Notes under the pieces: model-generated
What the model saw: only the letters and a program-made list of their open reading frames with translations
Database searches by the model: none
Told to the model about the DNA's origin: nothing
Source: Pleomorphomonas sp. JP5
GTDB taxonomy: Bacteria > Pseudomonadota > Alphaproteobacteria > Rhizobiales > Pleomorphomonadaceae
DNA length: 64,000 nucleotides
Assembly: GCF_023721815.1 (NCBI RefSeq)
Contig: NZ_JAMDLI010000007.1
Coordinates: 549,237-613,236 of the forward strand
Direction: 5' to 3'
Shown here: positions 1 through 8,834 of the stretch, in pieces
Numbering within the stretch: the first letter of the stretch is position 1
How the letters are laid out: every line of letters starts with the position of its first letter
Made by a program: the position numbers and the translations under genes

Positions 1-728
1 CGGCGACCATCGGCGACCTGGCCGGCGCCCGCTTGCTGCCTCCGGGCTCGCCCGGCTTCCTGCTCGGGACCGACGACCAGGGCCGCGACATCCTGTCCCG
101 TCTTCTCATAGGGTCGCGGATCACGCTCGCCGTGGTGGCGCTGGTCGCCATCATCGCCGCCCCGGTCGGCCTCTTGATCGGCACCGTCTCCGGCTTCGCC
201 GGTGGCTATGTCGATGCAGTGCTGATGCGCATCACCGATATCTTCCTGGCCTTCCCGAAGCTGATCCTGGCGCTGGCCTTCGTGGCCGCTCTCGGGCCGG
301 GTATCGAGAACGCGGTTATCGCCATCGCACTCACATCGTGGCCGCCCTATGCCCGCCTCGCTCGCGCCGAAACGCTGGGCGTCAGAAACTCCGACTACAT
401 CGCCGCCGTCCGTCTGATGGGGGCCTCGCCAACCCGCATCGTCCTCCGGCACATCATGCCGATGTGTCTTTCCTCGCTGATCGTTCGCGTTACGCTCGAT
501 ATGGCCGGCATCATCCTGACGGCGGCCGGCCTCGGCTTCCTGGGTCTTGGCGCCCAGCCGCCTCTGCCGGAGTGGGGCACGATGATCGCATCGGGCCGCC
601 GTTTCATCCTTGACCAGTGGTGGGTAGCGACCATGCCCGGCATCGCCATTCTGATCGTCAGCCTCGGCTTCAATCTGCTCGGCGACGGATTGCGCGACGC
701 ACTCGATCCACGGGGGGCTGGCCGATGA
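1..728 (+). CDS. Peptide/nickel-type ABC transporter permease, DppC family (5' partial)
   Basis: The reading frame is open from the first bases of the window, so the true start lies upstream. The visible part begins in the region just before the conserved LLGTDDQGRD motif that marks DppC/OppC inner-membrane permeases. Several hydrophobic membrane segments follow, with the EAA-like cytoplasmic loop (RLMGASPTRIVLRHIMP) that contacts the ATPase. It overlaps the next gene by four bases (ATGA), and two ATPase genes follow, as in Dpp/Opp operons. The solute-binding protein and DppB partner would lie to the left. The substrate cannot be told from this fragment. Confidence 0.9.
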   Translation, partial: ATIGDLAGARLLPPGSPGFLLGTDDQGRDILSRLLIGSRITLAVVALVAIIAAPVGLLIGTVSGFAGGYVDAVLMRITDIFLAFPKLILALAFVAALGPGIENAVIAIALTSWPPYARLARAETLGVRNSDYIAAVRLMGASPTRIVLRHIMPMCLSSLIVRVTLDMAGIILTAAGLGFLGLGAQPPLPEWGTMIASGRRFILDQWWVATMPGIAILIVSLGFNLLGDGLRDALDPRGAGR

Positions 729-1558
729 AGCCGCTGCTGACCGTTAGCAACCTGTCGGTCACCTATCCGACACGCACCGGCGTCGTCGAGGCGGTGCGCG
801 GCCTGTCCTTCGAGCTCGGGCGGGAGAGGCTCGGCATCGTCGGCGAAAGTGGCTCGGGCAAGTCGCAGACTGGCCGCGCCATCATGGGGCTGACGCCGCC
901 TCCCGGCATCGTTCGCGCGGACGCGCTGTCTTTTTCCGGCGTCGATCTCCTGGCAGCCACTCCGTCCACCTGGCGCGACATGCGCGGCAGCCGCATGGCG
1001 ATGATCCTGCAGGATCCCAAGTTCTCGCTCAATCCGGTGATGACCATCGGCCGCCAGATCACCGAAACGCTGCGCCAGCATGAGACCATCTCGAAAGGTG
1101 AGGCGCGGCGTCGTGCCCTGGAGATGCTCAAGGCGGTGCAGATCGAAGATCCGGAGCGGGTTTTCGCCCTCTATCCACACGAGGTGTCGGGCGGCATGGG
1201 GCAGCGGGCGATGATCGCCATGATGCTGGTCTGTGGCCCCGAGCTGCTGATTGCCGACGAGCCGACCTCGGCGCTCGACGTCACCGTGCAGCTCGAAGTG
1301 CTCGGCATTCTCGATCGTCTGGTGCGGGACAAGGGCATGGGCCTTATCTTCATTAGCCACGATCTCCGCCTGGTCTCTTCCTTCTGCGATCGGGTACTGG
1401 TGATGTATGCCGGCCGGATCGTCGAGGAACTGGCCACCGCCGATCTCGCCGGCGCCAAGCATCCCTACACGCGTGGTCTGCTCGACTGCACGCCGAAGAT
1501 CGGCGAGAGCCGGCATCCCTTGCCGGTGCTCGAGCGACAGAAGGAGTGGGCGGCGTGA
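725..1558 (+). CDS. ABC transporter ATP-binding protein, DppD family
   Basis: This 277-residue ATPase powers the Dpp-type importer. The Walker A motif GESGSGKS starts near residue 40. An SGGMGQR signature, Walker [13 protein letters not shown] and the switch histidine in FISHDL follow. The ATG at 725 overlaps the permease stop, which supports this start over upstream options in the permease sequence. The C-terminus includes HPYTRGLL, the start of the oligopeptide-transporter tail seen in DppD/OppD, but the cysteine-rich end is short or missing. The next ATPase gene overlaps its stop, so the two are probably translated together. Confidence 0.9.
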   Translation: MKPLLTVSNLSVTYPTRTGVVEAVRGLSFELGRERLGIVGESGSGKSQTGRAIMGLTPPPGIVRADALSFSGVDLLAATPSTWRDMRGSRMAMILQDPKFSLNPVMTIGRQITETLRQHETISKGEARRRALEMLKAVQIEDPERVFALYPHEVSGGMGQRAMIAMMLVCGPELLIADEPTSALDVTVQLEVLGILDRLVRDKGMGLIFISHDLRLVSSFCDRVLVMYAGRIVEELATADLAGAKHPYTRGLLDCTPKIGESRHPLPVLERQKEWAA

Positions 1559-2310
1559 CCATCCGCATCGAAAACCTGTCGGTGACCTTTGACGACTTTC
1601 AGGCGCTGAAGTCGGTGAGCGTTACCGTCGGCAAGGGCGAGTCCTTCGGTCTTGTTGGCGAGAGCGGATCGGGCAAGTCGACGCTGTTGCGCGCTGTCGC
1701 CGGCCTTGCGACGGTCAGCGCCGGCACCATCGAGGTGAACGGCGAGGCGCTGTCGGGTAGCCGGCGTAGTCGTGCCTTTCGCCGCGCGGTGCAGATGGTT
1801 TTCCAGGATCCCTACGCATCGCTGCATCCGCGCCAGACCGTCGATCGGCAACTGCTGGAGCCGCTCGCCATTCATGGCATCGGCGACGGCGAACGGCGGA
1901 TCCTGAAGGCGCTCGACGAGGTTGGCCTCGGATCGTCCTTCCGCTTCCGCTACCCGCACCAGCTGTCCGGCGGCCAGCGCCAGCGTGTCGCCATCGCTCG
2001 CGCCCTGATCGTCGAGCCCGAGATTCTGCTGCTCGACGAGCCGACTTCGGCGCTCGACGCCTCGGTGCAGGCCGAAGTGTTGAACCTCCTGGAGGAGGTG
2101 CGCGGTCGCCATGGCCTCACCTATGTCATGGTCAGCCATGATCTTGGCGTCGTTACGCACATGTGCGGCCGCCTCGCTGTCATGAAAAGCGGCGAGGTGG
2201 TGGAAACGCTCGCCGCGACCGATCTTGCCGGTGGCAGGATGGTGTCCGACTACACCCGGCGGCTGATGGTGGCGAGCAAGGGCTTTACGCGCGAGACGGA
2301 GCCGGGCTAG
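1555..2310 (+). CDS. ABC transporter ATP-binding protein, DppF family
   Basis: This is the second ATPase of the operon, 251 residues. It has Walker [10 protein letters not shown], signature [15 protein letters not shown], Walker [12 protein letters not shown] and the H-loop VSHDLG. I chose the GTG at 1555 because AAGGAG lies 8 bases upstream. The GTG at 1546 would overlap that ribosome-binding site. The start overlaps the DppD-like stop (GTGA). The protein is shorter than usual DppF (about 320 residues) and lacks most of the C-terminal oligopeptide domain. It is the last transporter gene of this operon. Confidence 0.9.
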   Translation: MTIRIENLSVTFDDFQALKSVSVTVGKGESFGLVGESGSGKSTLLRAVAGLATVSAGTIEVNGEALSGSRRSRAFRRAVQMVFQDPYASLHPRQTVDRQLLEPLAIHGIGDGERRILKALDEVGLGSSFRFRYPHQLSGGQRQRVAIARALIVEPEILLLDEPTSALDASVQAEVLNLLEEVRGRHGLTYVMVSHDLGVVTHMCGRLAVMKSGEVVETLAATDLAGGRMVSDYTRRLMVASKGFTRETEPG

Positions 2311-2350
2311 CCCCACGCTTTCTTTACCGGCGGCAGGTGAGGATTTACCA

Positions 2351-3058
2351 ATGGCGAGTCGCCGATTGGAGTTCTTCCTCGTGGAAACCGACCTCTACCT
2401 GCCCGTCAAACGCCACCTCGAAAGCCTTGGCCTGTCCGTCAAGGGGGAGGTGAAGGGATGCGACCTCGTCGGTCTGTCCGATGGCGAGCCCGAGTTGGTG
2501 GTGATCGGCGAACTCAAGCGCGCCTTCACCCTGGAGCTGGTTCTGCAAGCCGTTGATCGCACGGCGGCGGCTGACGAGGTGTGGCTCGCGATCGGCGCTT
2601 CCATACGCGGTCGTGGCCGCGAGGGCGATCCGCGCGTCAGGAAGCTATGCCGTTTCCTGGGCTTCGGCCTGATCGCCGTCACATCCACCGGCCTGATTGA
2701 GGTGATTGTCGAGCCAGTGCCCTGGAAGCCACGCCGCGACGGCCGCCGCCGCTCGCGCATCGTCGACGAGTTTCGCCGCCGCAAGGGGGACCCCATCTTG
2801 GGTGGCTCGACGCGCCTTCCGCAGATGACCGCATATCGCCAGCAGGCACTTGTCGTTGCCCGGGCCTTGCGCGATGGGCCGCAGAGGCCACGTGATCTCA
2901 AGCCGATCGCTCCCGACGCGGCGAAGATCCTCCAGGCCGATGTCTACGGTTGGTTCGAGCGGGTCGAGCGCGGCGTTTACCGCCTGACCGACAGTGGCGG
3001 TGCGGCGCTCGTTGCATGGGCAGCCTACCTGCCGGCCGAGGAGCCAGCGGCCGCTTAG
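2351..3058 (+). CDS. DUF2161-type PD-(D/E)XK-like protein
   Basis: This 235-residue protein has no known function. Its N-terminal half looks like a PD-(D/E)XK nuclease core: Glu33, Asp38 and the E-L-K motif at 54-56 follow a short helix and fit the usual acidic-acidic-ExK pattern. A basic linker (about residues 120-150, rich in Arg and Lys) leads to a C-terminal part from about residue 160 that resembles a winged helix. The overall pattern matches what I know as DUF2161. It lies 40 bp after the Dpp operon on the same strand, but no functional link is evident. Nuclease activity is inferred only from the motif. Confidence 0.65.
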   Translation: MASRRLEFFLVETDLYLPVKRHLESLGLSVKGEVKGCDLVGLSDGEPELVVIGELKRAFTLELVLQAVDRTAAADEVWLAIGASIRGRGREGDPRVRKLCRFLGFGLIAVTSTGLIEVIVEPVPWKPRRDGRRRSRIVDEFRRRKGDPILGGSTRLPQMTAYRQQALVVARALRDGPQRPRDLKPIAPDAAKILQADVYGWFERVERGVYRLTDSGGAALVAWAAYLPAEEPAAA

Positions 3059-3161
3059 CTCACGGCAATGTGTAACGTTCAAACATCGGGCAGATATGGC
3101 GGTTTTCCAAGGCGATGCCATATTTCCCTGACCCGTCGGTGCATCGGAGCGACCTGCCTCA

Positions 3162-4169
3162 ATGAATCCCTACTACGATCCCGCCAAGACCCACCATACG
3201 CCGGAGGGGTTCCACGACCCGGATGTGGAAGCCGGTCGCGCGACCCTTCGTGACATATGGGAGTGGAAGCGCGAGGCGCGGCGTGAGGGCAAGCCGCATC
3301 CGCCGAAAAGCCCGACGCCAAGGGTGGATCCGAATCTCGCGCGCATCGCCGGTCCGGAGACCTCCGCCACCTTCATTGGCCACTCCACCGTCTTGCTCCG
3401 CATCGGCGGCCTTACGGTGATGACCGATCCCGTTTTCAGCAAGCGCGCATCGCCTTTCAGTTTTCTCGGTCCGAAGCGGTTCGTCCCGCCGGGCATTGCG
3501 CTCGACGATCTGCCGGCGATCGATGTCGTGCTCATTTCCCATGGGCACTACGATCACCTCGACCGATCCTCGGTGCGCCACATCAACCGGCGCTTCGGTG
3601 GTCGGACGCTGTTTGTCGTCCCGCTTGGCGTCGGTGCCTTGCTGCGGCGCTGGGGTATCGGCAACGTCATCGAACTCGATTGGTGGGAAAGCCACACCTA
3701 TCGCGGCCTCGACATGACCTTGACGCCGGCCCGGCACTGGTCGGCCCGTAGCTTCAACGACCGGAACCGCATGCTTTGGGGCGCCTTCGCCATCTTCGCC
3801 GATGGCTTCTCTTGCTATTTTGCCGGCGATAGCGGCTATGGCGAGCATTTTAGCGAGACGCATGAGCGCCTGAAGCCGCGTGAGCGGAATGGCGTGCTGT
3901 TCGATCTGGCACTGATGCCGATTGGCGCCTATGAGCCGCGTCGCATCATGAAGGAGCACCACATGAATCCCGAGGAGGCGGTGCTCGCCCATCGGGACAT
4001 TGGGGCGAGGCGGAGCATCGCCATCCATTGGGGTTGCTTCCAGCTCACCGACGAGGCGCTTGACGAACCGCCAGTGAGGCTTGCCAAGGCACGCGCCGAG
4101 GCGGGGCTGGCCGATGATGACTTCGTCGCCCTGCCGGTGGGTGGCTCGTGGTGGCGGCCGTCGGCCTGA
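3162..4169 (+). CDS. MBL-fold metallohydrolase (UlaG/NAPE-PLD-like)
   Basis: This 335-residue soluble protein has the metallo-beta-lactamase zinc signature H-x-H-x-D-H at residues 127-132 (HGHYDH). An MTDPVF strand comes before it, and the later DSGYGEHF and HWGCF segments would supply further metal ligands. The N-terminus (NPYYDPAKTHH...) and length match the family related to N-acyl-phosphatidylethanolamine phospholipase D and UlaG lactonase. The true substrate is unknown. No signal peptide is visible, so it is probably cytoplasmic. The gene ends exactly where the convergent aminotransferase ends, with the two stop codons forming TGATCA and no spacer. Confidence 0.85.
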   Translation: MNPYYDPAKTHHTPEGFHDPDVEAGRATLRDIWEWKREARREGKPHPPKSPTPRVDPNLARIAGPETSATFIGHSTVLLRIGGLTVMTDPVFSKRASPFSFLGPKRFVPPGIALDDLPAIDVVLISHGHYDHLDRSSVRHINRRFGGRTLFVVPLGVGALLRRWGIGNVIELDWWESHTYRGLDMTLTPARHWSARSFNDRNRMLWGAFAIFADGFSCYFAGDSGYGEHFSETHERLKPRERNGVLFDLALMPIGAYEPRRIMKEHHMNPEEAVLAHRDIGARRSIAIHWGCFQLTDEALDEPPVRLAKARAEAGLADDDFVALPVGGSWWRPSA

Positions 4170-5351
4170 TCAATCGCCGATGACCGTGCCAAGCCGATTG
4201 AGCCGTGCGGGCAGAAGGCCAATGGTCTCTGCCGTCGCGTTGGCGAAGGCGAAGCGCAGATGGTCGTCCTGTCCGGGCCCAAAATAGCTGCCGGGCACGG
4301 TGACGATCCCGGCACGTCGGGCAAGCTTTTCCGCGACGCGTGCAGATGATACGCCGGCAAAGGGATGGCGGACGAAGGCGAAGTATGCGCCGACGGCGCC
4401 GATCTCCCAACCCGTCGTCTCGGCAATGGCGGCTTTCAGCGCGTTGGCGCGAAGGGTGATCTCGGCCCGGTTCGTCTCACGCCAGGTGCCGAGCCTCGGC
4501 AGTGCCTCCGCCACCGCGATCTGGCCGACGCGCGGGGCGCAAATCTGCAAGTTGTCCATGATCTTGGCGATCTCGGCCACGACAGTGTGGCTGGCCGTCA
4601 CGGCGCCCAGGCGATATCCGGGAACGCAGAAGCTCTTCGAGAAGGAATAGAGCGAGATGAGCCCGTCGCCCCAGCCGGCGCGCAGGAAGAGGTCGTGTGG
4701 CCGCCTCGCCTCGGCGGGCAGGAAGTCTCGATAGGTCTCGTCCAGGATCAGCCAGATGCCGCGCCGGCGGCAGAGCTCCAGGATGTCGGCGAGAAGGGCC
4801 GGCGAATAGACGGCGCCGGTCGGGTTGTTGGGCGAGACGATGGCGAAAGCTCTGACGTCGGGCGCGATCGCTTTGTCGAGAGCGTCGAGGTCCGGCAGGA
4901 AGCCGTCCTCCGCCGGGCAGTCGACGAGACCGATGCCGATGCCGAACATGCGCAACGATGTCTCGTGGTTGAAATAGAACGGGTTGGACAGCAGTACGCG
5001 ACTGCCCGGTTCCGCGACGGCCAGGGCGGCGCAGATGAAGGCCTGGTTGCAGCCGGCGGTAATGTGGATGTTGTCGGCCGCGATTGCCGCGCCATAGAGG
5101 GCGCTCTGGTCCGCCGCGAGCGCGTCGCGCAGGGTATGGTCCCCTTCGATCGGTCCATAGGCGGCCGTCGATGGATTGGCGGCCGCCGCCCTCAGGAGGG
5201 CAATCAGCTCGGGGTGCGGCGGATAACCCGGCACGGCCTGAGACAAATCGACCGTTGGGCCAAGGCTGCCGTCATAGGCACGCGCCCATGCCTGAACGGA
5301 GGGAATGGGCGGCGGAGCGAGATCGGCAACGAGCGGATTGAGACGCGGCAT
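4170..5351 (-). CDS. PLP-dependent class I/II aminotransferase
   Basis: This 393-residue enzyme belongs to the aspartate-aminotransferase fold. Lys239 in SFSKS should form the Schiff base with pyridoxal phosphate. The family landmarks NNPTG (175-179) and Asp204 in LDETY are in place, and a GCNQAF segment near residue 100 should bind phosphate. The ATG at 5351 gives normal family length, and longer starts run into the upstream gene. It lies 28 bp after the LysR gene on the same strand, opposite a guanidino-hydrolase/transport operon. A role in arginine or guanidino amino-acid transamination (AruH-like) is possible, but this is inference from context. Confidence 0.85.
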   Translation of the reverse strand: MPRLNPLVADLAPPPIPSVQAWARAYDGSLGPTVDLSQAVPGYPPHPELIALLRAAAANPSTAAYGPIEGDHTLRDALAADQSALYGAAIAADNIHITAGCNQAFICAALAVAEPGSRVLLSNPFYFNHETSLRMFGIGIGLVDCPAEDGFLPDLDALDKAIAPDVRAFAIVSPNNPTGAVYSPALLADILELCRRRGIWLILDETYRDFLPAEARRPHDLFLRAGWGDGLISLYSFSKSFCVPGYRLGAVTASHTVVAEIAKIMDNLQICAPRVGQIAVAEALPRLGTWRETNRAEITLRANALKAAIAETTGWEIGAVGAYFAFVRHPFAGVSSARVAEKLARRAGIVTVPGSYFGPGQDDHLRFAFANATAETIGLLPARLNRLGTVIGD

Positions 5352-5379
5352 ATCCGTAGATCCTGTGGCGGCGCGAGGT

Positions 5380-6348
5380 TCAGGGAGCGGGCGATGGGTT
5401 GGTTGGCCGTCGCTGAGACGACCGGGGCGACAGCTTGGGTTCAGGCAGGGCGCCGGCATCGAGCGTCGCGAACATCCAATCGACGAAGGCCTTGACGATC
5501 GGAGCGGACCGCATCTCGTTGCGGCAGGCGATGAAGAAGCTGTCGTTGGCGGCAACGGACAGATCGAATGGCACCACGAGGTCGCCGTCGGCGACCAGCC
5601 GGGCGGCGGTGATGGTGTCGCCCACCGCGACGCCCTGTCCATGCACGGCCGCCTCGGTGGACAGGCGCGCATCGCCGAGGAAGTGCTGGCGGCCGCGCGG
5701 CAGGTCGGCCGCGTCGGCGGCGCTCAGCCATGTGGTCCATTCGTCGCCACGGTCGCCATGCAGAAGGCTGTGGTGGCGGAGGTCCCGCACCGACCGCAAG
5801 GGACGGCTGGCGATCAGGCTGGGCGAGACCACTGGAAACAGGCGAAGCGGGCTCCACAGCCGGCTCCAGCAGCCTTCGACGCTACCGCGCCCGTAAAGGA
5901 TGACGAGATCGACTTCCGGATCGCCGACGCGCGCCGGATCGTTGCCGGCCGAAAGGTTCAGCGTGATGCCGGGGTAGGCGTCGGTGAAGTCGTGAAGGCG
6001 TGGCAACAGCCAGAAGGACAGCAGGCCGGCAACGCACATGATGGTCAGCGTGCCGCTTGCCTCGGGGCGTTGCAGGCGGGCCGTTGCCGCCGCGATGTCG
6101 CCGAAGGCCTGGGCGACGGCGGGAAGAAGAAGAGCGCCCTGCGCGGTCAGCCGCATACGGCGGCTGCCACGCTCGAACAGCGACGACCCCAACGCTTCCT
6201 CAAGCGCCCTGACCTGATGGCTGACGGCTCCATGGGTGACGCCAAGCTCGCGCGCGGCCGCCGACACCGAGCCACGGCGAGCCGTTGCCTCGAAGGCGCG
6301 CAGCGAGTTGAGCGGCGGCAGCCGGCTGGGAATTCCCTGGTCGCCCAT
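5380..6348 (-). CDS. LysR-family transcriptional regulator (GcvA-like)
   Basis: This is a 322-residue LysR-type regulator. Its N-terminal helix-turn-helix (PLNSLRAFEATARRGSVS..., with AVSHQVRALE as recognition helix) is of the GcvA type. A two-lobed effector-binding domain runs from about residue 95. It is divergent from the agmatinase-family gene and followed at 28 bp by the aminotransferase on its own strand. An inverted repeat just upstream (6368-6399) is a likely binding site for it. The LTTR effector would plausibly be the guanidino or polyamine substrate of the neighbouring genes, which is inference. Confidence 0.9.
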   Translation of the reverse strand: MGDQGIPSRLPPLNSLRAFEATARRGSVSAAARELGVTHGAVSHQVRALEEALGSSLFERGSRRMRLTAQGALLLPAVAQAFGDIAAATARLQRPEASGTLTIMCVAGLLSFWLLPRLHDFTDAYPGITLNLSAGNDPARVGDPEVDLVILYGRGSVEGCWSRLWSPLRLFPVVSPSLIASRPLRSVRDLRHHSLLHGDRGDEWTTWLSAADAADLPRGRQHFLGDARLSTEAAVHGQGVAVGDTITAARLVADGDLVVPFDLSVAANDSFFIACRNEMRSAPIVKAFVDWMFATLDAGALPEPKLSPRSSQRRPTNPSPAP

Positions 6349-6367
6349 CGGATCCGTCTGTGAGAAA

Positions 6368-6399
6368 AATTCACATGCATGGATAAATCAATGTGAATT
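6368..6399. promoter_or_regulatory. Inverted repeat, candidate LysR operator
   Basis: Two perfect 9-base arms, AATTCACAT (6368-6376) and ATGTGAATT (6391-6399), are separated by 14 bases. They lie 20 bp upstream of the LysR start, in the 206-bp divergent gap before the agmatinase-family gene. The stretch is much more AT-rich than its surroundings. Spacing and position fit a LysR-type binding site controlling both directions. No convincing -35/-10 pair was seen. Confidence 0.6.
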
Positions 6400-6554
6400 G
6401 CATTTCAAATGGATTTGCCTTTTGATTGGGCAAACGAGGGCGTTCAGCGCTCCGGGGAACAGTTCATCAGGTGCGCCAGAGCGGTCGCGGGCACACCGAC
6501 AGCCGTCACGACTGCGGTAAACCGCCGTGTGACATGTCGAGGAGTCGATCATCT

Positions 6555-7607
6555 ATGGTTTGGGATGCCGAGCGGCTCAAGGCGCTGCGGGAGAGATATA
6601 CCGGCAAGCCGGGTGAAACCTACGACCCCCGTTATGCTCGCGTCGCGTCGCGTATTTTCAACGGCAACACCCGGGCTGCTCCCTTTGCGGGCATGCCTAC
6701 TTTGCTATCGGCCGCCGCTCGCTCCATCGATTGGAGCGCGCCTGACTTCGGCGATCTCGATGTTGCCCTTCTCGGCATGCCGATGGATCTCGGCGTCACC
6801 AATCGCCCCGGCTCGCGCTTCGGACCACGCGCGCTCAGGGCCATCGAACGCATAGGACCCTACAACGAGGTGCTCGACACGGCGCCCATCCACGATATTT
6901 CCGTCGCCGACATCGGTGATGTACCGTTTCGTGGTCGTTTTCGTCTGGAGCAAAGTCACGAGGATATCGAGCGGACGATTGCCGCCATCGTCGCGGCCGG
7001 CGTGCTGCCTCTGTCCGTCGGGGGCGATCATTCGATTACCCATCCGATCCTCAGGGCGGTCGGCGCGCAAGGCCCGGTTGGCCTTGTCCACATTGACGCC
7101 CATTCCGACACCGGTGCCCCGTTCGACGACACCAAGTTCCATCACGGCGGCCCGTTCCGCAATGCCGTACTCGACGGCGTGCTCGATCCCACCCGCACCA
7201 TCCAGATCGGCATCCGTGGCTCGTCGGAGTATCTGTGGGAGTTTTCGCGCGATAGTGGCATGACGGTGATCGACGCCAGAGACATATCCCAGCTCGGCAT
7301 TCCCGCCATCATCGAGAAGGCGCGGCAGGTGGTGGGCGATGGCCCGACCTATCTCTCCTTCGACATCGACAGCCTCGATCCGGCTTTCGCGCCCGGCACC
7401 GGCACGCCTGAAGTTGGTGGCCTCACCAGTCGCGAGGCTCTGGCGCTCGTCAGAGGGCTCAAGGGTCTGAATCTCGTCGGCGGCGACGTGGTCGAGGTCG
7501 CCCCGCAATATGATGCGACCACCAACACGGCTCAGGTCGGAGCTCAGATGCTGTTCGAGATCCTGAGTCTGATGGTGTTCAGCCCGGCGCTGAAAAAGAG
7601 TAAATAA
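6555..7607 (+). CDS. speB: Agmatinase / guanidino-acid hydrolase (ureohydrolase family)
   Basis: This 350-residue ureohydrolase should cleave a guanidino compound to an amine plus urea with a binuclear metal centre. The ligands are visible: His159 in GGDHS, Asp181, His183 and Asp185 in DAHSD, and Asp270/Asp272 in FDIDSLDP. I chose ATG 6555, with AGGAG about 10 bases upstream; ATG 6534 would add seven residues. The N-terminal extension of about 60 residues is longer than in classical agmatinase (about 306 residues). It therefore could be guanidinobutyrase, guanidinopropionase or a guanidine hydrolase. The adjacent importer fits uptake of its substrate. Confidence 0.85.
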   Translation: MVWDAERLKALRERYTGKPGETYDPRYARVASRIFNGNTRAAPFAGMPTLLSAAARSIDWSAPDFGDLDVALLGMPMDLGVTNRPGSRFGPRALRAIERIGPYNEVLDTAPIHDISVADIGDVPFRGRFRLEQSHEDIERTIAAIVAAGVLPLSVGGDHSITHPILRAVGAQGPVGLVHIDAHSDTGAPFDDTKFHHGGPFRNAVLDGVLDPTRTIQIGIRGSSEYLWEFSRDSGMTVIDARDISQLGIPAIIEKARQVVGDGPTYLSFDIDSLDPAFAPGTGTPEVGGLTSREALALVRGLKGLNLVGGDVVEVAPQYDATTNTAQVGAQMLFEILSLMVFSPALKKSK

Positions 7608-7675
7608 GTCTTAACGAGGGGAACCGGCGCCTTTGTCTTGTGCGGAGAGAGCCGGACGAAAAGGGGACCAAACAA

Positions 7676-8764
7676 ATGACCAAGCTCACGGACATTACAG
7701 TCAGTCGCCGTGCTCTGCTCGCGGCCGGTGCCACCGGCGCCGCCGTGCTCGCCATGCCGAACGTGCTCCGCGCCCAGGATAGGTCGCTCAAGGTCGGCGC
7801 CTATGGCGGCTACTTCAAGGATTCCTTCGACAAGAACGTCTTTCCCGAGTTCACCAAGGCGACTGGTATCGCCGTGGAGTCGGTGGCCGAACCGACGGGC
7901 GAGGCCTGGCTCGTCCAGCTGCAGCAGGCGGCGAACGCCGGCCAGGCGCCGGCCGATGTATCGATGATCTCGCAGACCTCGATGCTGAAGGGGCAGGCAA
8001 CGGAGCTGTGGGCACCGCTCGACGCCGCCAAGATCAAGAATCTCGACGCCCTGATCCCGGCCTTCGTCAACAAGTATCCTGACGGTCGCATCGCCGGCAT
8101 CGGCGCCGTGGCCTGGTATGTGACGCTGGTCTCCAACACCGACGTCTACAAGGAAGCGCCGACCTCGTGGGCCTATCTGTGGGACGCCTCCAACGCCGAC
8201 AAGCTCGGTCTTATGGCGCTGGTTTCCAACTCATTCCTGCTGGAAGTCACGGCCAAGACCTTCTTCGGCGGCACCAACGCGCTCGACACCGAGGAGGGCA
8301 TCCTCAAGGCGTTCGACAAGCTTGCCGAGCTGAAGGGCAATGTGCGCCTGTGGTATCGCGACGAAGCGCAGTTCGAACAGGCGCTGAAGTCGGGCGAGAT
8401 TCCGATGGGCCAGTATTATCATGACGTAACCGGCCTTGCGATCGCCGACGGCTTCCCCGTGCGCTCCACCTTCCCCAAGGAAGGCGGCATCCTCGATTCC
8501 GGCTGCTGGGCGCTCTCCAAGGCGTCGAAGAAAGTCGAGGAGGCCCATCTCTTCATCGACTTCATGAGCCAGCCGTCAATCCAGGCGCTGGTAACGCGCA
8601 AGGTGGGCACCGCGCCGACCGTCAAGCGCTCGCTCACCGACCTGACGGATGCCGAGTTCGCCGCCGCGTCGTCGGAAATCGATCCGATCATTCCGCGCTA
8701 CGACATGCAGGTGGAAAAGGCCGATTGGCTGAACGAGAAGTGGACCGAGCTGATCGTCGGCTGA
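7676..8764 (+). CDS. Spermidine/putrescine-type ABC solute-binding protein (PotD/PotF-like)
   Basis: This 362-residue periplasmic binding protein has a twin-arginine-like signal (SRRALLAAG followed by a hydrophobic stretch and cleavage near LRAQD). The mature part (VGAYGGYFKDSF, FTKATGI, WAYLWD) has the polyamine/2-aminoethylphosphonate type fold. I chose ATG 7676, preceded by AAAAGGGGA. An upstream ATG at 7640 would add a charged tail before the signal. It follows the guanidino-hydrolase by 68 bp and precedes an ATPase and two permeases, forming a complete importer. Likely ligands are agmatine, putrescine or a guanidino acid, which is inference. Confidence 0.88.
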   Translation: MTKLTDITVSRRALLAAGATGAAVLAMPNVLRAQDRSLKVGAYGGYFKDSFDKNVFPEFTKATGIAVESVAEPTGEAWLVQLQQAANAGQAPADVSMISQTSMLKGQATELWAPLDAAKIKNLDALIPAFVNKYPDGRIAGIGAVAWYVTLVSNTDVYKEAPTSWAYLWDASNADKLGLMALVSNSFLLEVTAKTFFGGTNALDTEEGILKAFDKLAELKGNVRLWYRDEAQFEQALKSGEIPMGQYYHDVTGLAIADGFPVRSTFPKEGGILDSGCWALSKASKKVEEAHLFIDFMSQPSIQALVTRKVGTAPTVKRSLTDLTDAEFAAASSEIDPIIPRYDMQVEKADWLNEKWTELIVG

Positions 8765-8781
8765 TCCGACCCGATATCTCC

Positions 8782-8813
8782 GGCGTCCCGCCCGTCCGCG
8801 GGGCGCCTCTTTT
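8782..8813 (+). terminator. Intrinsic-type hairpin after the solute-binding gene
   Basis: A 10-bp stem (8782-8791 with 8798-8807, one G-U pair) and a 6-base loop are followed by TCTTTT. It lies between the binding-protein gene and the ATPase gene. Partial termination here would give more binding protein than membrane parts, a common arrangement in importer operons. Confidence 0.6.
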
Positions 8814-8834
8814 CCCGCCAGCTTGGAAACCTTC

